50,609 bases of DNA, taken from Nocardia alni. Its GTDB lineage: Bacteria > Actinomycetota > Actinomycetes > Mycobacteriales > Mycobacteriaceae. Every line of letters begins with the position of its first letter. Position 1 is the first letter of the stretch. Below, piece after piece: positions 27,679-35,939 of the stretch. Location of the stretch: positions 1-50,609 of the forward strand of contig NZ_JAGPOX010000066.1 in NCBI RefSeq assembly GCF_019038435.1, read 5' to 3'. The notes beneath the pieces were generated by a model, which saw only the letters and a list, made by a program, of their open reading frames with translations, was not told the DNA's origin and ran no database searches. The translations under genes and the position numbers were made by a program.

Positions 27679-29451
27679 TTATCCGGCCGGGACGGGGCTC
27701 GGCCGGTCCGCGCTCGTCGCGAACTCGATGGCCGAGGAATACTCGTCCGACACATATCGGAGCTCGTCCGGGATCGACACCATCTGCACCGTGTAATCCC
27801 CGACCGCGGTGCGGATACGCACCCGGTCGCGCACGTCGGCGGACTCGATGAGGGCGATGTCGGCGCCGAAGGCCGCCTCGGGCGCGGTACCGGGCGCGCG
27901 CACGTGCACGACGGTCGCCTCCGACACCTGCCCGGCGGACGGGACGCCGTCGTAGACGATCATCGTCGCCGCCGCGGTGTGCTGGGCGCCGCCACCGGGA
28001 TGCGACACCGACAGCGCCTCGGGCCTGCCCACCCGCTCGACCAGGTGCGCCCACCCCTCCGGCCTCGTGCTGTGCACGATCACCCGGGCCCCCAGGGCCA
28101 TCGCCCGCACGGTCACCTGCTGCACCAGCAGCAGGCCACCGATGATCTCCACATGCCGCACCTCGGGCCCGAACAACGGCACCGCCACACCGAATCCGTC
28201 GGCGGTCGCACCGATCACCTGCCCGCATCCGCCGGACGGCACCGTCAGCTGGGACAGGGCCGAGGGCACGCCGTAGACGGCGGCCTCGTGCTGCTCGCCG
28301 TTCAGCAGTATTCGCCGCTGCACCCCGGTGAGCGGGTAGAGGCCCAGTCCGGACAACGTCGTTCGTACCTGGTCGTCGACCGGGCCGACCGTATCGTGGC
28401 GGACCAGCGCGGTGACCGCGACCCGGCCGTCCGGCACGTTGCGCGCACCGCCACCGTCGGCGGGGCGCACCCGCAGCCGCACCATGGTGGACAGTCCGGG
28501 AACCGCCCAGATACCGGCCAGCACATCGGAGTTCAGCCGACCCGGCTGGACGGCGTATCCGGCCAGCTCGAAATCGTTGCAACGCAGCGCATGCCATTGC
28601 TCGTGCCACTGTTCCGGGGCGGTGTCGTATCGGATGGCCGATTCCGCGGCGCTCATCTCGGCGGCGGTCAGCACCCGCGCCCGGACCCGATGCCTGGCCA
28701 GCCGGTTGGCGACCCGGCGAGTGGCGACCACCGCGGTGCGCACGGTGCCCTCGGATCCGCCGCCGCGATTGCCGATCGCCTCGGCGTTGTCCAGCGGGTC
28801 GAAGCGTAGCGCCAGCCACACCGTGCGCACCGCCGTCGCCGGGAGCGGGCCCAGCATCCGCTCATATATCCGGACCGCCTCGTGGCCGCCGCGGGCACGG
28901 ACCCCGAGCGCGACGACGTCGATGGCGGCCAGGCGAATGTCGAACTGGGACAGGCAGCGGGCCACCTCGTCCAGCGGAACCTCGTCGGGAGTGCGAATCT
29001 CCGTCGGGGACAGCAGCGTCGGCGACACCCCTTTCGGCTCGACCTGCAACATGGTGAGCAGAAACCGGCCGTCCCAGCGCATTCCGTAACTGCCGCCGCC
29101 ATCGGGAATCGGCACGTCGAACGGCTCCTCGCCCGGCGCCGCCGCGATGTGACGTCGCTTACGCCACTGCAATGCCAGGCGCATCAACACAGTTCGCCAC
29201 ATGTTCGTGCCGTGCACACGCACGGTTCCGCATGCTGCCACGAAGACCCCCGCCCCGATCGCGGCCGCGACCGGCCCGTGGAATGCGATCACCAGGGTGC
29301 CCACCACCGCCCCAGCGGCGCTCGCGGGCAGTACCACCGAGGGCGGAAACCGCCGGAACAGCCCGGCGTCACCGGATTTCAATGGAGATCGGACCCTTGA
29401 TGTTTCTTGTTCCGAAACAGTTTGCTGGAGTGTGGCTGCGATGTTGCCCAT
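27679..29451 (-). CDS. eccE: Type VII secretion protein EccE
   Basis: A 590-residue protein. Two transmembrane segments lie at about residues 37-75 (PPSVVLPASAAGAVVG and then PVAAAIGAGVFVAACG), followed by a large soluble part, as in EccE. The region after the membrane part has the family pattern with WDGRFLLTMLQVEP and LSQFDIRLAAIDVVALG. EccE sits at the rim of the ESX membrane complex beside EccB, EccC and EccD. The gene is opposite in direction to the rest of the core, with 97 bp between its start and that of eccB, which must hold two promoters. Confidence 0.85.
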   Translation of the reverse strand: MGNIAATLQQTVSEQETSRVRSPLKSGDAGLFRRFPPSVVLPASAAGAVVGTLVIAFHGPVAAAIGAGVFVAACGTVRVHGTNMWRTVLMRLALQWRKRRHIAAAPGEEPFDVPIPDGGGSYGMRWDGRFLLTMLQVEPKGVSPTLLSPTEIRTPDEVPLDEVARCLSQFDIRLAAIDVVALGVRARGGHEAVRIYERMLGPLPATAVRTVWLALRFDPLDNAEAIGNRGGGSEGTVRTAVVATRRVANRLARHRVRARVLTAAEMSAAESAIRYDTAPEQWHEQWHALRCNDFELAGYAVQPGRLNSDVLAGIWAVPGLSTMVRLRVRPADGGGARNVPDGRVAVTALVRHDTVGPVDDQVRTTLSGLGLYPLTGVQRRILLNGEQHEAAVYGVPSALSQLTVPSGGCGQVIGATADGFGVAVPLFGPEVRHVEIIGGLLLVQQVTVRAMALGARVIVHSTRPEGWAHLVERVGRPEALSVSHPGGGAQHTAAATMIVYDGVPSAGQVSEATVVHVRAPGTAPEAAFGADIALIESADVRDRVRIRTAVGDYTVQMVSIPDELRYVSDEYSSAIEFATSADRPSPVPAG

Positions 29452-29548
29452 TCGGCTTGTCTCCCATCAGCATTCACCCCCGTATTACGGTAGCCTCTCA
29501 CATGCTCGGTAGTTGTGCGCGACCGCCGGAATGGTGGAGGAGTTTTCA
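29452..29548. promoter_or_regulatory. Divergent promoter region eccE / eccB
   Basis: This is the only gap from which both eccE (minus) and the eccB-GT-GT-eccD-mycP-eccC run (plus) can be transcribed. A GGTGGAGGAG site at 29533-29542 serves the eccB GTG at 29549. I could not fix clear -10/-35 boxes. Confidence 0.5.
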
Positions 29549-31027
29549 GTGCCCGGACAGTTGACCACTCGAGCGCAGGTCAATGGTTACCGATTCCTGT
29601 TGCAGCGTTTCGATCATGCGATGGTGCGCCGTGATGTGCGCATGCTGCACGACCCCATGCGCATACAATTTCGTTCTTTCATGACCGGTCTGGTGCTGGC
29701 GTTGTTGTTCACCGGCGGCTGCGCGGTGCTCGCATTCATCCATCCACAGGGTCAGGTCGGCGAGGCCAAGATCATCATGGGATCGGACAGCGGCGCGCTG
29801 TACGCCATGGTGGGCCAGACCCTGCACCCGGTGCTGAACCTGGCCTCGGCGCGGCTGGTCACCGGCAGCCCCGAGACGCCGACCGCGGTGAAGGACAGCA
29901 AGCTGGCCACACTGCCGCGCGGACCGCTGCTCGGTATCGCCGGCGTGCCGGCGGCATTGCCCGGCCCGGCGGATCGCGACCGATCCGACTGGACCCTGTG
30001 CGACGACGTGTCCGCCGGATTACGGACCACGGTCCTGTCGGGCCCGCCCCAACTCGGCTCCGCGACCCGCGAGGTGGCCGGCGACGAGGCGCTGCTGGCC
30101 TCCAACGGCGCCGCGACCTATCTGCTCTACGACGGCAGGCACGCCCGAATAGATATGGGCGACACCGCGATCGTGGCCGCCCTCGGTCTGCGCGGACTGC
30201 GGCCCCGGCCGGTGAGCGACGGCCTGCTGAATGCCGGCGTGGCGACACCGGACCTCACCGCGCCGACGATCCCGGGCGCCGGGTCGCCGGGCCCGGTGCG
30301 ATGGGCGAATGTCCCTGTCGGCGCGGTGATCCGGGTCGACAACATCAACAGCACAACGCTGTACGTGGTGCTGCGGGACGGGGTGCAGAAACTCACACCG
30401 TTCGCCGCGCAGGTCGTGCGCACCGCCGGCTCCATGGGGCAGGCCGACATGATGAAGGTCCCGCCGGACGCCATCGCCGGTGTGCCGGTCGTACACGACC
30501 TGCCGGTGGACCAATTTCCGGCGGATCAGCCGCGCATCGTCTCCGCCGACGACCAGCCGGTGGCCTGCGTGTACTGGACACGCGGCCGGCGCGACTCCGC
30601 CGCACGGCTGAGTCTGCTCGTGGGCACACAGGCGCCCCTGGCCGCGTCCATGCATCCGGTCACACTGGTCGACGGCGGGCACGAGCAGTACGCCGACGAC
30701 GCCTACATCCCTCCGTCGACCGGTGAATACGTGCAGATCACCGGCATCGCGCCGGACAGCACGCGACGGGAGGCGCTGTTCTACGTCACCGACACCGGGG
30801 TGCGATTCGGCATTCCCGACACCTCCACGGCGGCCGTACTCGGCCTGAGCGACCCGAAACTGGCGCCCTGGCAGATCGTCAGCCAGCTGCCGTCGGGTCC
30901 GATGCTGGATCGGCAGTCCGCACTGGTCGCCCATGACACTCTGGGCGCCGCTCCCGGCGGAACACCCCCCGGCGGAGGGCCTCCCATGGCCGGGGGCGGT
31001 GATCGGCCGCCGCCTCCATCAAGCTAG
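29549..31027 (+). CDS. eccB: Type VII secretion protein EccB
   Basis: A 492-residue protein. The GTG at 29549 is chosen over the in-frame ATG at 29531: GGAGGAG lies about seven bases before it, and the product then begins PGQLTTRAQVNGYRFLL, the usual EccB start. One transmembrane helix (GLVLALLFTGGCAVLAFI) lies near residues 45-62; the rest is the periplasmic part. The conserved Cys pair in WTLCDDV and PVACVYW is present. The protein ends in a Pro/Gly-rich tail. EccB joins the ESX inner-membrane complex to the periplasm. Glycosyltransferase genes follow after 42 bp, on the same strand. Confidence 0.92.
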   Translation: MPGQLTTRAQVNGYRFLLQRFDHAMVRRDVRMLHDPMRIQFRSFMTGLVLALLFTGGCAVLAFIHPQGQVGEAKIIMGSDSGALYAMVGQTLHPVLNLASARLVTGSPETPTAVKDSKLATLPRGPLLGIAGVPAALPGPADRDRSDWTLCDDVSAGLRTTVLSGPPQLGSATREVAGDEALLASNGAATYLLYDGRHARIDMGDTAIVAALGLRGLRPRPVSDGLLNAGVATPDLTAPTIPGAGSPGPVRWANVPVGAVIRVDNINSTTLYVVLRDGVQKLTPFAAQVVRTAGSMGQADMMKVPPDAIAGVPVVHDLPVDQFPADQPRIVSADDQPVACVYWTRGRRDSAARLSLLVGTQAPLAASMHPVTLVDGGHEQYADDAYIPPSTGEYVQITGIAPDSTRREALFYVTDTGVRFGIPDTSTAAVLGLSDPKLAPWQIVSQLPSGPMLDRQSALVAHDTLGAAPGGTPPGGGPPMAGGGDRPPPPSS

Positions 31028-31069
31028 CTGTACCGCGAGAGACAAGCACCGACTAGCACGAATGAGCCG

Positions 31070-32143
31070 ATGAGATTCCACGTAGCCGCACTGCCGCACA
31101 CTCAGACCACCAAGTACTACTCGCCCTGCGCCTACACCCAGAAGGTGCGCAAGTTCTGCGACATGATGATGAGCCTGGGCCACGAGGTTTTCCTCTACGC
31201 CTCGGAGGAGAACGAGGCCGCCTGCACCGAGCTGATCACCGTCGCCTCCAAGGCCGATCAACTCGAGTGGTTCGGCGAGAAGACCCTCGCCGACGGCTTC
31301 GACTGGTTCAGCTGGAACGGCGCGGAGCGGCACTGGCTGCTCACCAACGCCCGCGTCATCTCCGAGATCGGCAAGCGCAAACAACCCCGCGACATCATCT
31401 GCGCCATAGGCGGCGGCGGTCAGCAGATCCTCGGTGAGGCCTTCCCCGATCTGCAGACCGTCGAGTACGGCGTCGGGTACAGCGGCGTATTCGCCAAGTA
31501 CCGGGTGTTCGAGAGCTACAGCTGGATGCACGCGGTCCACGGGGCGCGCAGCACCGTCGGGAAGATCATGTCCGACCGCGGCCAGTTCTACGACGCGGTG
31601 ATCCCCAACTACTTCGAGGTCGAGGACTTCCCGTTCTCCGCCGAGAAGGACGACTACTTCCTGTTCATCGGGCGCCTGATCGAGGCCAAGGGCTTCCAGA
31701 TCGCCGTCGACACCTGTAAACGCCTGGACGCCAAGCTGATCGTCGCCGGCGCCGGGCACCCGCCGGAGTACGGCGAATACGCCGGGATCGTGGACGTGCA
31801 ACGACGCGGCGAGCTGATGAGCAGGGCCCGGGGCGTGTTCGTGCCGACGCTGTATCTCGAACCGTTCGGCGGCGTCCACGCCGAGGCCATGCTGTGCGGC
31901 ACACCCGTGATCACCACGGACTGGGGAGCGTTCTGCGAGACCGTGCAGCAGGGCGTGCAGGGATACCGCTGCCGCACGCTGCGCGAGTTCTGCGACGCGG
32001 CCCAATCGGTCGACAAGCTCGATTACCAGGGGATTCGCGACTACGCGGTATCCAAGTTCTCCACCGAGGTCATCGCCAAGGAGTACGACTACTACTTCCA
32101 GCGCCTGCAGACCCTGTGGGGCGACGGCTTCTACACGATCTAG
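31070..32143 (+). CDS. GT4-type glycosyltransferase inside the ESX core operon
   Basis: A 357-residue protein of GT-B fold. The C-terminal half has FIGRLIEAKGFQIAVD (donor-binding lobe start) and the E-x7-E motif EPFGGVHAE with Glu at about residues 264 and 272, followed by MLCGTPVITTDWGAF, as in GT4 retaining transferases. The N-terminal lobe starts RFHVAALPHTQTT. No transmembrane segment is visible, so it should work in the cytoplasm, on a nucleotide-sugar donor. Sugar and acceptor cannot be read from the sequence. It lies between eccB and eccD with a second transferase 10 bp downstream. The context suggests that it modifies ESX substrates before export, but a surface glycan role is possible. 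Confidence 0.8.
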   Translation: MRFHVAALPHTQTTKYYSPCAYTQKVRKFCDMMMSLGHEVFLYASEENEAACTELITVASKADQLEWFGEKTLADGFDWFSWNGAERHWLLTNARVISEIGKRKQPRDIICAIGGGGQQILGEAFPDLQTVEYGVGYSGVFAKYRVFESYSWMHAVHGARSTVGKIMSDRGQFYDAVIPNYFEVEDFPFSAEKDDYFLFIGRLIEAKGFQIAVDTCKRLDAKLIVAGAGHPPEYGEYAGIVDVQRRGELMSRARGVFVPTLYLEPFGGVHAEAMLCGTPVITTDWGAFCETVQQGVQGYRCRTLREFCDAAQSVDKLDYQGIRDYAVSKFSTEVIAKEYDYYFQRLQTLWGDGFYTI

Positions 32144-32153
32144 GCCCGCGGCA

Positions 32154-33008
32154 ATGCAATTCAACGTCACACTGGCGAGCCGGACCCGGACCACCCCGGC
32201 CTTCGACGACATGATGATCGTCGTCGGCGCCGCGCTGCGGGATCTCGGCCACAGCACCGTGGACACCGGCGCGCCTGACCCCGATCGCATCGACGTGGTG
32301 TTCGGTCATTACATCGAGCCGGGGCGTTTTCCCGACAGGTCGGTCGTCTATCAGCTGGAGCCGGTGTCCGCGCACACCCTGCGGACGGATCATGTGCGGA
32401 TGGACGTGCTGCGCCGCCATGTCGTCTGGGACTACTCGCGGCACAACGTCGAACAGCTGCGCGCGCGGGGGGTGCCGGCGCATTACGTCCCCTTCGGCTA
32501 TCACCCGCGGCTGCGGCGCGTCACCCCGGCGCCCGAGCAGGATATCGACGTGTTGTTCTACGGCGGCGGCACCACGCGCCGGATCGCCATCGTCTCCGCG
32601 CTGCGCCGGGCGGGTCTGGAGGCGGTTCATGTCAGCGGTGTCTACGGCAGCGCACTGGATCCGATCATCGCCCGCGCCAAGGTGGTGCTGAACCTGCACG
32701 CGCACACCGAATATCGGGTGATGGAATCCGTGCGCGTCGGATATCTGCTGAGCAACCGCAAGGCGGTCGTGGCCGAGGTCGGCCCCAGCGACGATGACGA
32801 CGATCTCGGCGGGGGTGTCACCGCGGTCCGCTATCCCGAGCTGGTGGATGCCTGCGTCGAGCTGGTCCGCGACGACGCGGCCAGGGCAGAACTGGAGACC
32901 GCGGGCTTCGAGCTCATCTCCCGCCGGCCCATGACCGGCGTCCTGGCCGGTGTACTGCACACCGCCGCGGCGCTGGACCCTCTGGCCGGCGCCTGGGGCC
33001 CGCGTTGA
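32154..33008 (+). CDS. Second glycosyltransferase (CgeB / GT-B type)
   Basis: A 284-residue protein, ATG ten bases after the previous stop. It has GT-B features: DIDVLFYGGGTTRR at the start of the C-terminal lobe, and AKVVLNLHAHTEYRVMES with VGYLLSNRKAVVAE, close to the E-R-E-x-L-x-x-G-x-x-V pattern of CgeB-like and related GT1/GT4 enzymes. It is shorter than the first enzyme and its N-lobe is small. It has no membrane segment. The stop overlaps the region just before eccD, whose GTG lies 14 bp on, so the gene is fixed within the core operon. Two transferases could build a disaccharide, or act as a pair in which one stabilises the other. Confidence 0.7.
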   Translation: MQFNVTLASRTRTTPAFDDMMIVVGAALRDLGHSTVDTGAPDPDRIDVVFGHYIEPGRFPDRSVVYQLEPVSAHTLRTDHVRMDVLRRHVVWDYSRHNVEQLRARGVPAHYVPFGYHPRLRRVTPAPEQDIDVLFYGGGTTRRIAIVSALRRAGLEAVHVSGVYGSALDPIIARAKVVLNLHAHTEYRVMESVRVGYLLSNRKAVVAEVGPSDDDDDLGGGVTAVRYPELVDACVELVRDDAARAELETAGFELISRRPMTGVLAGVLHTAAALDPLAGAWGPR

Positions 33009-33022
33009 GCATTGGAGGATCT

Positions 33023-34480
33023 GTGATCGAGCCATCCACCGTCGAGCCGCAACTGTGCCGGGTGTCGGTGATCGGCGGCAACACCCAGGTCGACATGGCG
33101 TTGCCCGCGGCGATCCCGGTCGCCAACTTCATTCCGGAAGTGGTGGCGCTCATCGCCTCTCGCAATCCGAATCTGTCCGAGCACGAGGACAGCGACGGCG
33201 CACTGCGGGCCGAGCACTGGACCCTGTCGCGGCTGGGTCACGAACCGATCGAGCCGCATCGATCGCTGACCGAGGCCGATGTGTTCGACGGCGAGTTGCT
33301 GGTGCTGCGCGAGGTGGAAACCGTCGAGGCGCCCGCCCTTTTCGACGATGTCATCGATGCGGTGGCTCGGCTGACCGAAAGTTCCTTCCGCGGTTGGACT
33401 TCCGAGTCCGCGGGGCAGGCCGGGCTGGCCGCGGCAACCACGGGCAGTATCGCCGCGGCACTGCTGCTGCCGGTGGCCAAGGCGCAGGGCTGGGGCCCGC
33501 CCGCCGGCGCGGCCGGTCTCGCGGTGGGGCTGCTGGCTCTGCTGGCGGCGGCGCTGACCGCGCGGATCTATACCGACCGGACCACGGCGACCGCACTGTC
33601 GGTCTGCGGTCTGGCGCTCAGCGGCGCCGGCGCGGCAGTGCTGGTACCGGGCGGTTTCGGCGCGCCGCATCTGCTGCTGGGCTGCGCGGTCACCCTGCTG
33701 CTGGCCGTGGTGACGCTGCGCCTGGTCGGTACGGGCACAACAGTTTTCGCGGCGGTGATCACCACCGCGGCGTTCGGTACCGCGACGGCCGGCACGATCA
33801 CGCTGTGGCATCTCGCGGCGCCGAAGGTCGGCGTGATCGCGATGATGTGCGCGCTGCTGATCGTCACGTTCACCCCGCGCATCGCGGTGGCGGCCGCCCG
33901 GTTGCCGGTGCCACCGGTGCCGACCGCAGGCGGCGTGATCGATCCGCGCGACCACGAGCAACGGCCCACCATCGAGGGCATCGGCGCGATCGGCGCGACC
34001 ACCATCCCCTCGGCGGCCGGCCTGGACCTGCGCTCACGTCAGGCCAACGAATACCAGTCCGGCATGCTCATCGGCCTCGCGCTGGCCGTGACCGCGGGCG
34101 CGCTCGCCGCGGCCGGATCGGCCGAACACCGCTGGCAGGGTGCGGCACTCGCGGCCGCCGCAGGCCTGGTGCTGTGCCGGCGCGGCCGCATCTTCGCCGA
34201 CCGCATCCAGGCGGCGACGCTGGTCCTGGCCAGCTGCGCAATCCTGATCGGCCTGCCGATACTACTGGGCACAAAGCTGCACGACTGGGCACTACCCGCC
34301 GCCGGCACCCTGATAGTCCTCTCGCTCATCGCGGTACTGGTAGGCGTCGTAGCTCCCCGCACGACCGTCTCACCGATAGCCCAACGCTCCGCGGAACTGC
34401 TCGAATACCTGTGCATCTGCACCATAGGCCCCCTGGCCTTCTGGTTCCTCGACATCTACTCCCTCGCCCGCAATGGCTGA
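33023..34480 (+). CDS. eccD: Type VII secretion integral membrane protein EccD
   Basis: A 485-residue protein. The GTG at 33023 has GGAGG at 33014-33018; an in-frame TTG at 33005 would overlap the previous stop but has no such site. Residues 1-95 form the ubiquitin-like (YukD) domain (CRVSVIGGNTQVDMALPAA, ending ELLVLRE). About eleven hydrophobic segments follow from residue 125 on, as usual for EccD, which lines the ESX membrane chamber as a dimer. The last 8 bp overlap mycP. Confidence 0.92.
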   Translation: MIEPSTVEPQLCRVSVIGGNTQVDMALPAAIPVANFIPEVVALIASRNPNLSEHEDSDGALRAEHWTLSRLGHEPIEPHRSLTEADVFDGELLVLREVETVEAPALFDDVIDAVARLTESSFRGWTSESAGQAGLAAATTGSIAAALLLPVAKAQGWGPPAGAAGLAVGLLALLAAALTARIYTDRTTATALSVCGLALSGAGAAVLVPGGFGAPHLLLGCAVTLLLAVVTLRLVGTGTTVFAAVITTAAFGTATAGTITLWHLAAPKVGVIAMMCALLIVTFTPRIAVAAARLPVPPVPTAGGVIDPRDHEQRPTIEGIGAIGATTIPSAAGLDLRSRQANEYQSGMLIGLALAVTAGALAAAGSAEHRWQGAALAAAAGLVLCRRGRIFADRIQAATLVLASCAILIGLPILLGTKLHDWALPAAGTLIVLSLIAVLVGVVAPRTTVSPIAQRSAELLEYLCICTIGPLAFWFLDIYSLARNG

Positions 34481-35936
34481 CACCGACGCCCTCGAACCCA
34501 CCGTCGCACGCCACCTCGACCCTGCCGCAGTACTTTTCGAGGCAGGTCGCGCGCCGAAGACTGCCGCATACCGTCTCGGTGCTGCCGCAGCGGCGTTGAC
34601 GCTGACCCTCGCATCTGCCGGTGCCGCCCAGGCTATCGCGCCGCCCACGGTGAACCCCGGTGCGCTGATCCTGAACGCCCCGGTCGCACCGCCGGAGCCC
34701 ACGCAGCAGCATCTGGTGTGCTCGCATCCGATCTGGTCGGGACCGGCGCCGACCGGTGAGCCTGCCGCGCAACAGGAGCTCGGGCTTGATCAGGCTTGGC
34801 AATTCAGCCGTGGCGCGGGGCAGTTGGTCGCGGTGATCGATACCGGGGTGAACCGGCATCCACGGTTGAGCGTCGTTCCCGGGGGTGATTACGTGTCCAC
34901 CTCCGACGGCACCACCGACTGCGACGGGCACGGCACCCTGGTGGCCGGGATCATCGCCGCTCACCCCGCCGCGGACGGCAGCGACCAGTTCTCCGGGGTG
35001 GCGCCCGACGCGACCATCCTGTCCATCCGACAGACGAGCCTCGCCTACGAGGCCGCCGACAGTTACGGCGATCAGCGCCCCGGGCAGATGTCGGCCGGCG
35101 GCTACGGCAACGTGAGCACCCTCGCCTACGCGGTCGTACACGCGGTCGACCTGCATGCGACCGTGATCAACATCTCCGAGGTGTCGTGCTCCGCGGCAGG
35201 TCAGGGTACCGGCGACGCCGCGCTGGGGGCAGCGCTGAAGTACGCCGCCGACCGCAACGTGGTGGTGGTCGCCGCGGCCGGAAACCTGGAGAGCCAGGGG
35301 GCGTGCAAGACCCAGAACGGCACCACCGGCTGGAATTCGGTCGACACGGTCGCCACCCCGGCCTGGTACGCCCCGTACGTGCTGTCGGTCGCCTCGGTCG
35401 AATCCGATGGCGCGCCATCGGGATTCACGCTCTACGGCCCCTGGGTCGGCGTGGCCGCACCGGGCACCAACCTGATGTCGCTGGACAGCACACCCGGTGG
35501 TATCGGCCTGATCAACGGCACCCCGCAGGCCAGCGGCGCGGTCGCACCCGTGGACGGCACCAGTTTCTCCAGCGCGTTCGTCGCCGGCGTGGCCGCACTG
35601 GTACGCGCCCGCTATCCCGAACTGTCCGCCGCGCAGGTCATCGACCGCATCGTGCGCACGGCGCACGCGCCCGGCAACGGCCGCGACGACCGCATCGGCG
35701 CCGGAATGGTCGATCCGGTGGCCGCGCTCACCGCCGAACTGCCCGCGCGGAGCGACTCGGATCATGATGCGGGACAGGCCATTCCAGCACCGCCACCACC
35801 ACCTCGGGTGGACCCGTGGCCGCTGCGCATCGGGGTCGGCGGCGCGGCCGCATGCCTGATCCTGCTGGCAATCGTACTGGCGGTGTCGATTCCGTTCCGC
35901 CGCGAGCATCAGCGCCCGCTCGAGCTGGAGGAGTAA
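34473..35936 (+). CDS. mycP: Mycosin (subtilisin-like ESX protease) MycP
   Basis: A 487-residue protein. It has a cytoplasmic lead of about 30 residues, a hydrophobic signal (AAYRLGAAAAALTLTLASAG), the S8 protease domain with catalytic D123 (VIDTG), H153 (DGHGT) and S364 (GTSFSS), oxyanion Asn in AAAGN, and a C-terminal transmembrane helix (about residues 450-475) after a Pro-rich linker. This is the standard mycosin layout. Mycosins stabilise the ESX membrane complex, and MycP1 cuts EspB in its C-terminal part; the three EspB-like proteins in this cluster are therefore possible substrates. It overlaps eccD by 8 bp and is followed by eccC after 3 bp. Confidence 0.95.
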   Translation: MADTDALEPTVARHLDPAAVLFEAGRAPKTAAYRLGAAAAALTLTLASAGAAQAIAPPTVNPGALILNAPVAPPEPTQQHLVCSHPIWSGPAPTGEPAAQQELGLDQAWQFSRGAGQLVAVIDTGVNRHPRLSVVPGGDYVSTSDGTTDCDGHGTLVAGIIAAHPAADGSDQFSGVAPDATILSIRQTSLAYEAADSYGDQRPGQMSAGGYGNVSTLAYAVVHAVDLHATVINISEVSCSAAGQGTGDAALGAALKYAADRNVVVVAAAGNLESQGACKTQNGTTGWNSVDTVATPAWYAPYVLSVASVESDGAPSGFTLYGPWVGVAAPGTNLMSLDSTPGGIGLINGTPQASGAVAPVDGTSFSSAFVAGVAALVRARYPELSAAQVIDRIVRTAHAPGNGRDDRIGAGMVDPVAALTAELPARSDSDHDAGQAIPAPPPPPRVDPWPLRIGVGGAAACLILLAIVLAVSIPFRREHQRPLELEE

Positions 35937-35939
35937 ACC

